A stretch of DNA of 64,000 nucleotides from Phylloscopus collybita (taxonomy: Eukaryota; Chordata; Aves; Passeriformes; Phylloscopidae): the NCBI GenBank assembly GCA_027886175.1, contig JAJNNQ010000006.1, positions 5,518,001 through 5,582,000 on the forward strand, in the 5' to 3' direction. Under the pieces are notes generated by a model. It saw nothing but the letters and a program-made list of their open reading frames with translations, did no database searches and had not been told where the DNA came from. A program made the position numbers and the translations under genes. Shown in pieces: positions 38,921-51,036 of this stretch (position 1 is its first letter; every line of letters starts with the position of its first letter).

Positions 38921-39177
38921 CTATAGTGCTCGCAGTCTTGCCAAGAGAGCTTCTACTTCTGGAATGGTTTCTCCCTTAGAAGGAGACCCAAGGCGATCTA
39001 TTTTCCTTTCTTTGCCACCTTCTCCATGACAGGCTTCCTTTCTCCCAACAGCCTTATTCAACACCTTAGAACTTGTTTCCACGTCATATGTAACTTCTTT
39101 GGTGACTGGGCTTCTTGTCGAGTTTGAACTGATACTGTGGTGCGAACACGGCTTCTCTGGCTGCCCTTTCTGGTTCT
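38921..39177 (-). CDS. Candidate 3'-terminal coding exon, unidentified protein
   Basis: Read on the minus strand, a good acceptor (pyrimidine-rich 'tttgatttgtcttctgcag') is followed by 257 bases that stay open to a TAG stop. The exon enters with two bases of a split codon. It encodes about 84 residues beginning ENQKGQPEKPCSHHS and ending ETIPEVEALLARLRAL. The peptide is hydrophilic and rich in S, K, E and G, with a short amphipathic end, as in disordered protein tails. Codon first positions are purine-rich, and CpG-containing codons are kept, which favours real coding. An AATAAA follows at once. The open frame extends upstream to 39268, and an alternative acceptor ('tttttatattacag') exists there. 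I do not recognise the protein. Its entry phase equals that of the exon at 58702-58823, so the two could be alternative ends of one gene; that is inference. Confidence 0.45.
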
Positions 39178-40033
39178 CTGCAGAAGACAAATCAAACAAA
39201 CCTTGTTTCACTATTAAAACACTCAGTTTCAATATTCTGTAATATAAAAAGACCTCTTGATCAGACAAATTTTACATGCAGATGATGTACTACAAGGAGT
39301 AATGATTGCCAAGGAAGCAAGACAAAATATATTATCACTTCAAAAGCAGTGGACTCGGTCCCTTGGAAGTGATACAGACTTTACATGTCTTCATTAGATT
39401 AACATCCATATTTCTTACAAAATCATGGTTATAGCCTGACAGGATCCTCCTTTCCTACTGGAGTCAAAGAAGTACCCAGCACCTCTCAGTGTCTTCCAAG
39501 GTTTTACCTCGTTAATTACATTTCGTATATATTTTTTAATTGTTCAAATTTTAAAATGTATTAAAGAATCTATTTTAATTGAATTATCCATTGAAATACG
39601 TTTCCTTTCCTTTGTGAACTTTTAGGCAGCTAAGTAATTTCAAGAAATTGCATAATTCACTTTTTTTTGCTAAACATCGCTGGCATTGCCTGTCACACAA
39701 AGTTGCACTCAGTTAATATCCAGGCAGGAGTTTTGCAGGTTTGGCATGTACTAATAGACAGATTTCTTTTTTTTGTCATTCCCTACCCCCCTTCCAGATC
39801 AAATGACTGTTTTCCAAACCAGTATATGAGTGGTTTCTCTCATAGATCTCAAACTTTTTAAAAACAGGCCTACTCAATATTCATGTAACCTTGAGCAAGG
39901 CTTGAAAATGCCTTCAACACACTTGACATGACATTTAAAGTTTTTTGGTTATTCGCTGAAAGATGTTCCATCATCCCAATAGTAATGACTTTGGAGCACA
40001 GGCAGTCACTCATGACAGTGTGTTTTATGTGAG

Positions 40034-40175
40034 TGCTGAAAATTCCTACCGAAAACAGCTTGTACATTAAAAGGCAGCTGCTGAAGATATTTACTGCACT
40101 GTCACTCCCTGACCAGGGGCTCTCAGTGATGGATGAGGATTTTACACACTTTCTTGGACAATCTCAGCAAATTTT
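40034..40175 (+). CDS. Candidate internal exon, plus strand, unidentified
   Basis: The 142 bases are open in one frame and end at a consensus donor (TTTT|GTAAGTAC). A weak acceptor ('gtgttttatgtgag') precedes. The frame reads LKIPTENSLYIKRQLL, then KIFTALSLPDQGLSVMDEDF, then THFLGQSQQI. About half of third codon positions are G or C by hand count, above the local background. The exon leaves with two bases of a split codon, and the next candidate at 42360 enters with one, which fits. Against it: the acceptor is poor, a competing frame and a minus-strand frame also look open here, and it lies between minus-strand candidates. I do not recognise the peptide. Confidence 0.28.
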
Positions 40176-42359
40176 GTAAGTACGATCACCTTTTGGGAAG
40201 TGGAGGAAAATAAATACCTCCTTTCCATCATCTTCTAAATCAGATAAACAATTCTTAATTAAAATTTCTCAAGACAAATTTGACACTTTGCTGAAAAACG
40301 TATTTTTTTTACACTACAGAAAATAATTTGACCTTGAATATGCAGCAGCACAGTGTTCCTGAATCACAGGAGGCCAATGAGTGGTTATGAACATATCTTT
40401 ATAATCACATGTAATAAACCCGTCATATATAATTAAAATATCCCTTATATGTGCACTCTTAAATATCCCATTCTGCTTAAATGTTTATGCTTATTGATTC
40501 TGAATACATATTTGCAAGCTGATAAAAGTATGCTACCTGTGTCAATATACAAACTACCAGCTGCACCACAGACCTTTCTGTTTACAATCAATTTAGGGGC
40601 AGCAGGAAAAATAGTTGGTGTTTAAATATCAACACTTTTAAGTATAAGAAAACACATTGTCATATCATTAGAGATGAAGCACAGCTCTTGGATTTTAAAA
40701 AAGTCTAAAAGAAATTAGGCACTGAAAGTAAGCTTCTTAAAGGTACCAACAAATTTTAACTTCAGCAGTCTTCATCCCAAAATGTGAGGATGAATTAGGT
40801 GTGGTGAACTAGACTGTGTATGAGACATGGGAACTCTTTTGAACTGAGGCCGAATAGTAAAATCCAGCAGTAAAATCCCCCAGTTTCTCCCAGTGAACAT
40901 GGGGCGGAGTAGAGGTGCCTTGGAGTGAGATTCACAACTGCAGCCTGAGCAGGGAACTGCTGCAAGCCAGCTATTGATAAGTAGCAGCTCATGGGATCTA
41001 TCCAAACTCTTCTACCGCTTTGAAACTCAGTAACACTGAGGCTTTTGCTTCAGCATGTTCCATAAATTGCTGCCTACGATCTGGAATTGTTGTGTAGGGA
41101 TAGGACAGAGTAAAGCTGAAGACAGCCGTGCCTTTTTTACCCCTTAAAACAACAGAAATTGTGAATTTCTAGGCACAGACTAATAAGTGCAAAATTTAAC
41201 TTGAATGACCAGCCTTTCCTTTCACTCTGAATGGTCCTGCAACAATGAAAAATGGCATTAGGAAAGTGCCTTAAATAGTATTTAGTTTATGTAAATAGTT
41301 CTTGTTTCATCTCCTTTGAAATGACAATGTCAAGATTCACTAGAAAAAGCACCAAGTCTCACACTAGTGATTAGCAGCATTCCTTAACAATGAGAAAACA
41401 GCTGTGTTACAAATAATATTGAGCAGCTTGAGTAAATTAAAAAAATAGTACTTGGACACATATTTTGTCTAAATCCAGTATTATCATCTCAAAGTTGTTA
41501 TTTCAGCTGCTTTCTAAATCAGGTGGCATCTTTACTGCTTATGTTCTTCAGTCAAGGAGGAACTTCCCCACAGAGCATTGCTATGCCTAAGTGCAAGTCC
41601 AGTACTAGCAAGTGTGGAGGTAGATAGTTCCCTGCTTAGCAAATTGGCTGTTGTGAATTTCGTTCAGAAACACTGAACTTTGCTAGGCCTTGCTCAGAAA
41701 GCATACAAATTTACTTACAGCCCTAGATTTCATTTAGTAAATGTGCACGTAAAGAATTAACTGCTGTATTACTTGAGGTACATGTGCTGCTTGTGGCATT
41801 CTTACCAGAGCAAAAAATGGCTTCTCTTTTAAACCAAAGTGTAAAATTATTTAGGCACTATCAAGGTAAAAACTGTCACTAATTCCTCAATTTTTTATTT
41901 TAAGACAAGAGAAATTAATTTGTGTTAAATCCAAACTCTTAAGCATATACTGCTCCACACACTGATTCAAAACTCGCATGCATTGGTGATTTGGTACCAC
42001 ATCCCTCCCACTGCATTGACTTGGGATTGTAACCTCACCTTCCTCAAATCCTGTGCTATAGTGGTGAAACCAAAGAAGTTAATTTTTAACCTGTCAATGT
42101 TGAGGTGAGCTGTTTAAAAAAAAATAGTGCATCTTGCTTGTGAATTCAGAACTATATGGCTGTAAACTGCTCCAGGTTGGCATGCAGCTTTGACCACAGC
42201 TGTGGCAAAACCAGACTTCCTTAGTATGAAAAAGGCTATAAAACATACAGTTGCTTACTTGCAAGAAAAGCCAGAAGTCAAGATTAACTGACAAAGTAAG
42301 TACAAGAACAAATTGCCATTAATTTACTGCTATTAGACACAAAAACCTTGAACCACCAG

Positions 42360-42547
42360 AGTAATGAAGTTCTGGAATTCACATGTATGCATGCGAGACC
42401 AAGAAACCGTAACCAGTCATAAACAGGAATTTGATCTGAAGACAGTATTTGATATGGCTGTCCAAACAGCCAGGACAGGCCTTAGGGACATCGGCCACCT
42501 ATGTTTCCAGAAAAAGGGAATACACAGAAAATTCACAAACCATACAG
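42360..42547 (+). CDS. Candidate internal exon, plus strand, unidentified
   Basis: An acceptor at 'ccttgaaccaccag' precedes 188 open bases ending at the donor ACAG|GTATTA. The frame reads VMKFWNSHVCMRDQETVTS, then HKQEFDLKTVFDMAVQTAR, then TGLRDIGHLCFQKKGIHRKF. By hand count G or C is more frequent at first than at third codon positions, the pattern expected if this strand is coding. Entry (one base) and exit (one base left over) phases match the neighbours in the proposed chain. A frame of 63 open codons is not rare by chance in DNA of this composition, so support is modest. Confidence 0.25.
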
Positions 42548-43020
42548 GTATTAACAGACTTTTCCTAAAATGCTTTCAACCATTACATTATAAGCATACA
42601 TAAATTTGTTTTGTGCTTTTGAAAATAAACTATATTTGAAACAACTTATGTATTTACACACATGCATTGGTTCAAATACACTTCTAAGGAACTGAATATA
42701 ATTAAACACACAGAAGGTTAAACAAAAGCTACTCATAGAAAGGCATGAGCTTTTGTTTAAGCTTTTGCTTCTGCATGAGCTCTTGTTAAGTAGAAAGCTT
42801 ACATTTCCGGAGATGCACTATTTGTCCACCTACTGTAGCAAGGCGCACCTTCCGGCAGTAGCAAGACAAAAAGAAATCAGACATTAAAAATCACTGGATG
42901 AAAACAGAACTTATAAATTTACTGTATATACTGGAAGTAGTTGAGACGAGTTTCTACTATTTGGTAATTTTCAATAATTGAAATTTGTCATTCACCTGTA
43001 TCTTAACAATCACTATGCAG

Positions 43021-43065
43021 AAAAAAAAAGAAAAGAAAAAAAAAAGAAAAAAAAAAAAAAAAAAA
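43021..43065 (+). repeat. Poly-A tract with G interruptions
   Basis: About 45 bases, only A with four single G. No associated element is recognised. Confidence 0.9.
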
Positions 43066-43294
43066 GGCAATAATTTTGAATTCATTATTATGTTTTCTAA
43101 ATGCTCAGGTGATAACCCATAATAGTTTTGACTTTATTGCTAGTGAACACTTCCAGGCACAGATCAGGCAGACTACACTGAACACTACAAAAGTCTCAGT
43201 GTCCAGATTCCATGATATTTAAATCTTTTCTTTCTTTTGTTTAATATTGAACTTTTGTGGGTCCTCCAGACCTATTCAAATGCAGTTTTTGCAG

Positions 43295-43425
43295 ATATTA
43301 ATTGCTTGAACATTGCTGTTAATCAAAAGCATTCCAAAGCCATATTTGCAAAACAAGTAGAACCAAATAGTTACTATCATCTAAATACAAGACTTCTAAC
43401 AGCAATTCTCAGGAAATTCAATTGA
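43295..43425 (+). CDS. Candidate terminal exon, plus strand, unidentified
   Basis: It follows the acceptor 'agtttttgcag' and runs 131 bases to a TGA stop, reading INCLNIAVNQKHSKAIFAK and ending NTRLLTAILRKFN. The entry phase (two bases) fits the exit of 42360-42547. An AATAAA lies 420 bases downstream (43845-43850). It is AT-rich in third positions and the weakest member of the chain. An earlier acceptor ('gggtcctccag' at about 43270) is also possible but breaks the phase. Confidence 0.18.
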
Positions 43426-43850
43426 CAGAAAATTGTACTTAATATATATAGCTGTCCACAGTTTAAATGATGTCCTCACACAGAACAACTTACAGTGGTA
43501 TGCTTATGACCTATTAAAGGATACATCATATTCAGAAAAAGGAAATTGTGCACTAAAAAAAACAGAGTATGAGACCTGCCTGCTGTGAACTTGGGAAAGC
43601 AAAATATGATCAGTTGGAGATTTTAAAATCCTACACAATAGTGTTATATATTACCTTTATAGAGAAGAAAAATTATTGCAGGAGACTCACTGAAGTCAAG
43701 ATAGATTTTTTTAAAACAACTAATAAATATTTAATATTTAAAAGGAGGTTGAAAAGCTTTATTTCATCACACAGTTTCTCAGTAAAAGTCTTGATACTAA
43801 GGACATATTTTGGTTTTATGTAAATACTTGTAGACTGATTGAAAAATAAA

Positions 43851-46800
43851 GTTGCAAATACAATAAGGAGAACAGCATTGCGTGGTATTATATGCTCATA
43901 TTACAGTCATACATCTCAATGTAGGGCATGACAAAACTGTAACATAAAAAGAACAATTGCAGTTACAACCTCATTACATCTCTTACCAAGTTAACAGGGA
44001 AAAATGCTCAAAAACCCAGTGGAATATTTCTGATCTTGCTGACTTGTGCTCCACATGCTACATCATATTCCTGAAGCTATGTCTATGCCAACATTTTTTA
44101 AAGCCCACACATACTGATATTACTGGCAATGCAAATTATTTTTACATTTTAAGTCATGACTTGTCATTTAAGACATGTCCTAGAAAATACTCTAAAGGAA
44201 TGACTGGCATGGCACTCATTCCGTCAGAGTCCCCATGCCAAAGGGCTTTAGCTTGGAAAAAGTAAGAGCTCTAGCCATAACTCTCACCACTGGCTCCCCA
44301 GTTTGGTGCCATAGCTTGTCTCTGGTTCCTCATCCCTGACGCTTGGAACTGAAATTCTCAAAAAGCTACACCGTGCTGATGCTGTGCTCATGTAGTTCCC
44401 AGCAAAGCATCAGGGGAAAAGAACATGTATTTTTGTCAGCAGTGCCATGTGTTAATTCTGGGTGCAGCTGTTTACCATTCCTACAAGCTGAAATGCTTGA
44501 TGCCACCCAGTCTCTCTCTGGAAGTCCTGTCCATTTCTCACAAATTTCACCACCACATCATCATGCATGTTCCAGTGCAGCCTTAACAAGTGAAGTCGTA
44601 CTTAAGACACACCGTGAACATCGTGAGGATATTGGGGTATATCCTCATATGTTCCATCTAAATCAACTATAATTCCAACTCTTGGCTTCTTACTATCAGA
44701 AATGCCAAGAAGAAAATAATTAATGAATGCTTTCCTCTCAATTTTGAAATGAGTCTCATTTCCTGTACCAACCCCTATTAGAGCCCCAGACACTGGACAG
44801 CTGTGAGCCTCAAGATTTTTCAGGCACCCAATTTCCTTTAATTTTTACAGCCCAATGCTGGCCTTCTGAAATCCATCCCCAGACCTCAGCCCTGGTGTGA
44901 GAACATAACAAGACATCATTAGCCTTCTCAAAGCCTGCCTTATCCCTCAGAAACAGAATTTAGACATAATATGAAAAGCTGCTATAGCTAAGAAGGTCCA
45001 TCTGATATTACATAAGATCATTCATAAAAAAATGGGATAGCTCCTTTCTGAATGGTTTAATAGAAAATATTTTAAATACTTTTTAGATTTCATGTTTTTT
45101 CAACAGTATCTCTGACTGACAAGGGTAGGCTTGAAGAATGTCCCTGGTAAAAGGAACACTGTGCACAGTTTGAACCTGCAGCTCCAGTCCTAACACACAA
45201 AGGAGTGTGAGCTGTACTCGAAAGACCTTTGCTTGATAAGTAATTTCTTACACCCTTTGTATTTCACACTAAATTCTCACAACTCTCACTAATCTTAAGC
45301 AGACAACTCATGAGACATGAGGAAGTGTTACTGATACTTGGAACATTCATTTTTTTAAACTATGCACATTTCATTTAATAGTTGCTGCTGTTCTTAAGTG
45401 TTGCATTAAAAAGGTGTGAAACACAAGGAAGAAACACCATTAGTAAGCTCAATTTAGATGAGACAGTCTACAGAAATAGTGAATATAGGGGGTTTATGTG
45501 CATTTCAAAGGCAAGAAGTGAGTATATCAGCACACACTGTGACTAATACAGAGAAATTATAGAAACTAAATTTCAAAGACAGTCACAATACAAACTGTGA
45601 GCAAACTAATTTTTGACAAGAGGAACTATGCTGGATCAGCTCCCTTTTACTTGGCCCTGAAGTAAAGCCTTTAAAAATTCTTTTAATCCCCTTCCTACCT
45701 ATATCTTCTCAAAGACTACTTTAAGTTCCTGCTGATCACTCCATTCAAAGTTTTACCTATCTTTTCCAAAGACACTTTGCAATTGCAATGAGTTGGAACC
45801 AATTTCCCTGCTTAAACTAATATATTCTCACCTGTGATAAGACAATGACTTTTTTTACAAGAAATGCAACTTTCACTTACTGGGATTTTAATAAAAGTCT
45901 TGAGTACCTGTCAAGATGATAAGAGAACAAGAATGTGGATCAAGCTGCTGACAGAAATCACCCAAGGTCAGTGAGAGAAGAAACCTCTGCAGGTGTCTTC
46001 TAAGACAAGTATTTCAGACGTAGGAGTTTGGCATCCTTCCGATTTCACCCTGAATTACAGTTTATTTCCTGTGTATTTTCATGCATTTTTTCCCCAAAAG
46101 AAGGCACATTTGGCAGTTTCTAGGAAAACTGCAAAATGGAAATTTTCAAAACAGAAATCTTCTTTGTGGTCATTAATGATTTTTAGAGCATATGGTTTGA
46201 AACATTCTTGAAAAACTAAATTCTAAGTCTCTTAATTTCAAAGTGGATAAATCATAAGTAATAAATTTAGTATTAATAACTAATAAATTAATGTTCTTAT
46301 TTATGTCAGGCAAAGGGAGTTAAAAGGTAAATATTGATCTACATGAATACCAGTGGCATGGGGTATTCAGGCCCTAGTGGGCAGAAACAATCCGCAGCCT
46401 TGGTGTTTATAGGATTTCTCTCAAGGTACAAATAGGACAAACATCAACTTTTTCTCTTCTTTAAGTCAAGAAATAACCAGGAAATGACAATAATAAAACT
46501 GGAAGTTAACATATTTTAGAGTATTTTAAATTCCTGAAATGTGGTTTACTACTTGTTTAATTTTGTTTATCGCAGCTTGCATTCCAAATAGTCTTTAGAG
46601 TTAACAGTCAAAAATGATGATTGTCTACGTCAGTGACATGTGAAAAGATACACAGAGGTACATAGTCTAAAGCTACCCCCTTCAGCTGATGATAAATAAT
46701 GTAGATCACACATACTAAACTGCCTTTGAGCAGTAGACACATTTAGTCTCCAAACCTGTCGGCAAACCAGCTACCTATAGATGAATACTGCTTTCAAGGT

Positions 46801-47166
46801 GCACTTTGATAAAAAACTTCAGGAATATGCATAAAGACTGCTGCCATCAAAGGAAAGCCACTAGCAGATGCAATGGGGAATGCCAAGCAACATGCTGACG
46901 AAAATTGAAACGGAAAAGAATCACACAGTTTTGTCTTCTTTTACCAACCATTGAGGAAAAACACAGTAGAAAGCTTCCTATGTCTGGAAAATAAAACCCA
47001 CAACAAATCCAAACAAAGCAAATCTTAAAGACTGACCTTATGAGATTCTACTCAGTGCAGTTCCAAATGTTGTTGCTTCTGTTCACTATTTAGTATTTAG
47101 CATACACATTGAAAAAAAAACCCAGACAAACAAGCAAAACCCACCAACCCCTACAACAACCATGCC
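43851..47166. other. Unique non-coding sequence
   Basis: No gene is supported. The minus-strand frame 44602-44793 includes a donor-like 'gtaagaag' but lacks a consistent exon, and the neighbourhood ('caggcacccaatttccttta') resembles old decayed repeat sequence. An A/C-rich run lies at 47112-47165, directly before a CR1 tail. Confidence 0.4.
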
Positions 47167-47289
47167 CCATCCTGGAGATTCAAGGCCAGGCTGGATGGGG
47201 CTCTGATCTAGTGGGTGGTCTCCATGCCTATGGAATTAGATGACCTTTAAGGCAAATTCTGACCCAAACCATTTTATGATTTTATGCAT
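47167..47289 (+). mobile_element. CR1 LINE 3' end, interrupted by an LTR
   Basis: The segment 'atcctggagattcaaggcc', 'aggctggatggggctctg', 'gaattagatgacctttaagg' and 'ccattttatgattttatg' is the terminal 120 bases of a plus-strand CR1 with its tail. The LTR that follows was inserted into the tail, so the CR1 is older. Confidence 0.88.
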
Positions 47290-47927
47290 TGTCCTGGGGT
47301 GACTTTATGATGCTTTTATCCCCAAGTGTCTGTTCTGTGTATGCAGGATATTAAGTTCTGCACCCCTGAGACTGGTTCCAAGAGCGAAGGGGGGTTAGTA
47401 GAAGCGCACGGTTTGTTTTAGAAACTGCACTTGCTCCCCCGCATTCCTTCTCATGGACTCTGTTGTCTGCAGCAGGCACAGCAGGACAGAGCTCTCCTTT
47501 GCTTTTAATTCATTTTTAGCTACTTGAGGCAGAGAAGTTGCCCAGACTGTGGCTTTTCCTTTTCTTGGAACTGTTCAAACCTGCTCTGGATTGAAAAACC
47601 CAGAAAAACACCAGGAGCTCACTGAGGCCCAGGGCACCGTATTCCAACACTGGAGGGACTGGTAAGAGACTGAATGAGCGCAGCTACACCCCACAAGAAG
47701 GACTTTCTCAATTTGTCATCTCTCCAGAACAGTGAGAGGTTTTATTGTTTAATATTATTCATTTTCCCATGTTTGTGAATACTTTGCTTATAAAATAAAC
47801 ACTTTTGTTCATTTTTCTCGAAGGAGATTTATGCCTCCCAAAGTGGTAGGGGGAGGGGCCACTTGAAGTTGCTTTCTAGAGGGACCCCTTCAGAGGTTCC
47901 CCCCCCAATCTGCCCTAAACCAGGACA
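47290..47927 (+). mobile_element. Solo ERV LTR, 638 bp, nested in a CR1 tail
   Basis: It starts TGTCCTGGGGTGACTTTATG and ends CCTAAACCAGGACA, so the outer bases form a good inverted repeat (TGTCCTGG and CCAGGACA). A TATAAA/AATAAA cluster lies at 47789-47799, and a GC-rich U5-like end follows. Flanking pentamers are TGCAT (47285-47289) and TGTAT (47928-47932), a 5-bp target duplication with one substitution. No retroviral internal sequence is present. It is similar to LTRs known from songbirds. The direction is set by the AATAAA and by the TG...CA ends. Confidence 0.85.
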
Positions 47928-49289
47928 TGTATCTATGTCTAGTAAATGTCTTAAAAGTTTAACACTATTATTATTTTTTATCCACTACTCTTGATGTCAA
48001 ATGTTTACAAGATATTCCCTAGCTATTCCAGTTGTTGCTATGAACCATACAACTTTTATTTCTTGTTTTTATCCCAAACTCCATTGCCAGGTTTATATCA
48101 GCAATCAGAGTACTGGTAGGTTGAACTGCTTTAAGTTTGAATACAAATACTTTGTAACATCAGAACAAACAAATGAGAAAAACTATCTTTCTCTCATCAT
48201 GTATTGCTCTTCTCTCCTAAGGAATCAAACTTCTAAGATAAAGGGAGATCTACAGATTCCTGGAAATACTTTTGGAAATGGCATAAAGAGGAAAGACTAG
48301 AACTGAAAGTAAACTAGGTGGGTATTAGTTTTAACAGTTGAATATAAACACAATCTCCTCACATTGCTGTAAGAGGCACAGGACCAATGTCCTGGGGCAG
48401 CTCTTGTCCACACAGGTGACAGTCACAGTGGGCTGTCATTCACTGTTTTTCAAAGAGTTGCAAGAATAGCGTATGGCTCTCAGGCTCCTCTAATTTTAAG
48501 CATCTTTAAAAGAGGTCTCTGAAAGAAGAGCAACAGAGAGCACTACATGCTGTTAATGCTATGACAGGCAAGAGTAGTGATTTACTAACCTGGACAAGTA
48601 TTTATGAGAGCTCTGAATTCTAATGTGTGCTTCTTTATATCGGTGCTTTTAAGAGGACAGAAGCAGACCTCACTGTGAAGTTTAACTTGTGTAAACTAAC
48701 ATCCAAGCTTGCCTTCATGAATACACTGGATGGAAATGGAATGAAGCTGAATCATCCTAGTTCATGTAACTTTGGTATTATTATTAAGGTCCTCACTTTC
48801 CTCTGACAAAGCTCTGCAGAGAATAATTGATAGCATACTAATGAGCAGACTGAAACCATGGAGCAGGAAATAGTACATATTCAAGAAGATCCTCATGCAA
48901 AAGTAAATATTGGGAAGTAAAGGAAGAGAAAAAGTGATTCATCCCTCCCTCACCCTACAAGATTGCATAAATATATTCCTTTGACAATTCTCTCTCCCTT
49001 TATATGATGCTCTAATTAATGTTATGTGCTTCCACATAATTATTCCCTCTCTTTGGGGTGGACTGTAATTTGGCCTTGTTTCATGTATGGAGAGAGATGG
49101 GATGTAAAAAATGTTTCTACTCTTCACATGATCCAGCCATATGTGTATTTGACACCAACAACTGTACTCTGCAAGTGTGACAAACTGCTCTGAAAAGGGA
49201 TGCTGATTTCAACATTCTCTGAATGGCGAATTATTATTTTAAAATGGCTTTTACTGACTCCTCCAAATACCACTGAATTATCACAAGAC

Positions 49290-49500
49290 AAATTCAAGCT
49301 ACATTATCATGGGTAATTAATCCAGTCATTGTGAATTCAAAAGGCTGTGTTTAACATCACTAATGGTATGCACTTTTCACGCAATGAACATATTTACTGC
49401 CCTATATTCGGCCAGTTAAACTCTTAGCAGCCGCTTTGGTATGTTAAAAGCCACAGAAGCTAACTGCAGCAGTTCCTCCTTTTATTCCCAATCAGTTGCT
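49290..49500. promoter_or_regulatory. Candidate conserved non-coding element
   Basis: This unique segment has 'gggtaattaatccagtcatt' followed by retained CpGs ('ttcacgcaatg', 'tattcggccag', 'gcagccgctttgg'). No repeat and no open frame. Function is inferred from motif crowding and CpG retention. Confidence 0.22.
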
Positions 49501-50339
49501 CTCAAATACTATTTAGTAATCACCAACTAGCAAAAATAATCTTTTTGTGTTGGATTTCCAAAAATCTAAAATGCAATACACCTTTGCACATACAGAAAAA
49601 AACCTCTCTCTCATGGAGGAACTTAAAATACTACATAGAATATGAAAAACTGAGCAACTGAAAACCTGAATCCTTTATACTCACTGAGAAAATAAGGCAG
49701 AAGGCAGTAAGACCTCCCAAGCCACAGAAACAGAGGATTCTTAAACAGACTTGTTTTTCCTTTGTCTGTTTTGACTTATGAAGCAGTCTTGCAAATGTGT
49801 TTAGCTCAAAAGGTGATATTAAAAACAAATGGTTAGAGATCATCATGGTATATTAATTATGCAAAAGAACCCAAACCGAATTTAATCAGAAACAGGAGAC
49901 TCCAAACAGGAAAAATTGTCTCCTTCTTTTTTTTTTCTTTTGACGAAGATGGTTAAGAAAACATTTATGGTAATGCCAGAGCATCTGCTGATTACAGTCA
50001 AAGCTGCAGGACGACAACATTAAATCACTGAACCATCTTGACAGCTTCTGGGTACTTGAATTTCATTCTAATAATAAATTGCTGTGAAATTTACAGAAAT
50101 TGGAATATTAGCCAGAAAATGTTTACAAAGACTATAGATAAGAACATATAAAGCAGACATCAAATTGATTTGCATCTAAAAAAACAGAGATAAAATAAAT
50201 GTTTGGCACTCAGACATTTCAGAGCTGCATTTAATTGGTAAATCTCTAAAAGACTAAGTGCTTTAAGAACAGAATGTAATTTTATCATTCATTTCCTAAA
50301 TATTTTGACCTATCTTTTTTGTTTGGAATTGTTAGCATC

Positions 50340-50660
50340 CTTGTTTGTTTAACATAAACATAGACGAGCCATTTGAATGCAGCCTGCAACATTTAAAATC
50401 CATTTTTAATTCCTGACACCTGAGGATTCCACACAGAACAATATACTTCATTGTAAAGCTTTAATTGATGCATCTATGTGCTGCAGAGGGTGATTACTTG
50501 AATAATAAGTATGAGACTTGTGATCTGGTTGCTAAGCAAATGTGAGAAAGAGGAAAAAGTCCAAGAAACGATGTAGCAATGAATCAAGGTGCGATGACAG
50601 GATAATTATTCTGTGAACTGTCATGTTGAAGGACTCTCAGAACATTGACCTGCACTTGAT
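50340..50660. promoter_or_regulatory. Candidate conserved non-coding element
   Basis: This unique segment includes 'gctttaattgatgcatc', 'gggtgattacttgaataa' and 'gacaggataattattctg'. No repeat and no reading frame. Called by composition only. Confidence 0.2.
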
Positions 50661-51036
50661 CACACATCAGAAGATTGCCTGAGGGGTAATTAAAATAATA
50701 ATACACAAGTTCAGTCACTCACAAAGAAGAAAACATATGCTTAACTTATTTCTCTGTAGCATGCATGGTCAAATACATTCTCATGTTAAATGTAAATGCT
50801 TGAACAGCACAAGAATTCAGAGAACAACACATTACAGCAAAGACCACTGAAGTTTATCTGAATTAGCATGAATGCTTTTCTTTCTCCAATTACTCTGGGC
50901 ATTCAACTAAATATTATTCATACTATGACAAATAAAAGCATAAAATCTGTGAAGGGGTTTTCTGAAGGAAGCTGGGAAAAATGTAGTCCTTTTAAAATAT
51001 GCTTAAGGTTGTAAGGGAACATGTTCAAAAAGAACT

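Larger units (their letters stand above)
47933..51036. other. Unique non-coding sequence
   Basis: No gene is supported. The frame 48001-48300 (99 codons) is without splice context. Blocks near 49290-49500 and 50340-50660 are unique, carry TAAT and CAAT-type cores and look conserved; they are listed separately. Confidence 0.4.

Noticed and set aside
39870..40067. Minus-strand frame of 65 codons next to the 39.2-kb exon
   Set aside because: It overlaps the plus-strand candidate at 40034-40175, and the flanking splice sites are mediocre. It is not excluded, but not supported enough to list.
41020..41146. Minus-strand exon-like segment after acceptor 'gttgttttaag'
   Set aside because: Two different frames look equally protein-like and both end in stops, and the entry phase does not fit other candidates.
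42100..42240. Minus-strand frame reading SGFATAVVKAACQPG
   Set aside because: Acceptor is weak, no donor, and two further frames are partly open.
42463..42480. Hairpin 'ggctgtccaaacagcc'
   Set aside because: A perfect but short palindrome without a miRNA-length stem or terminator context.
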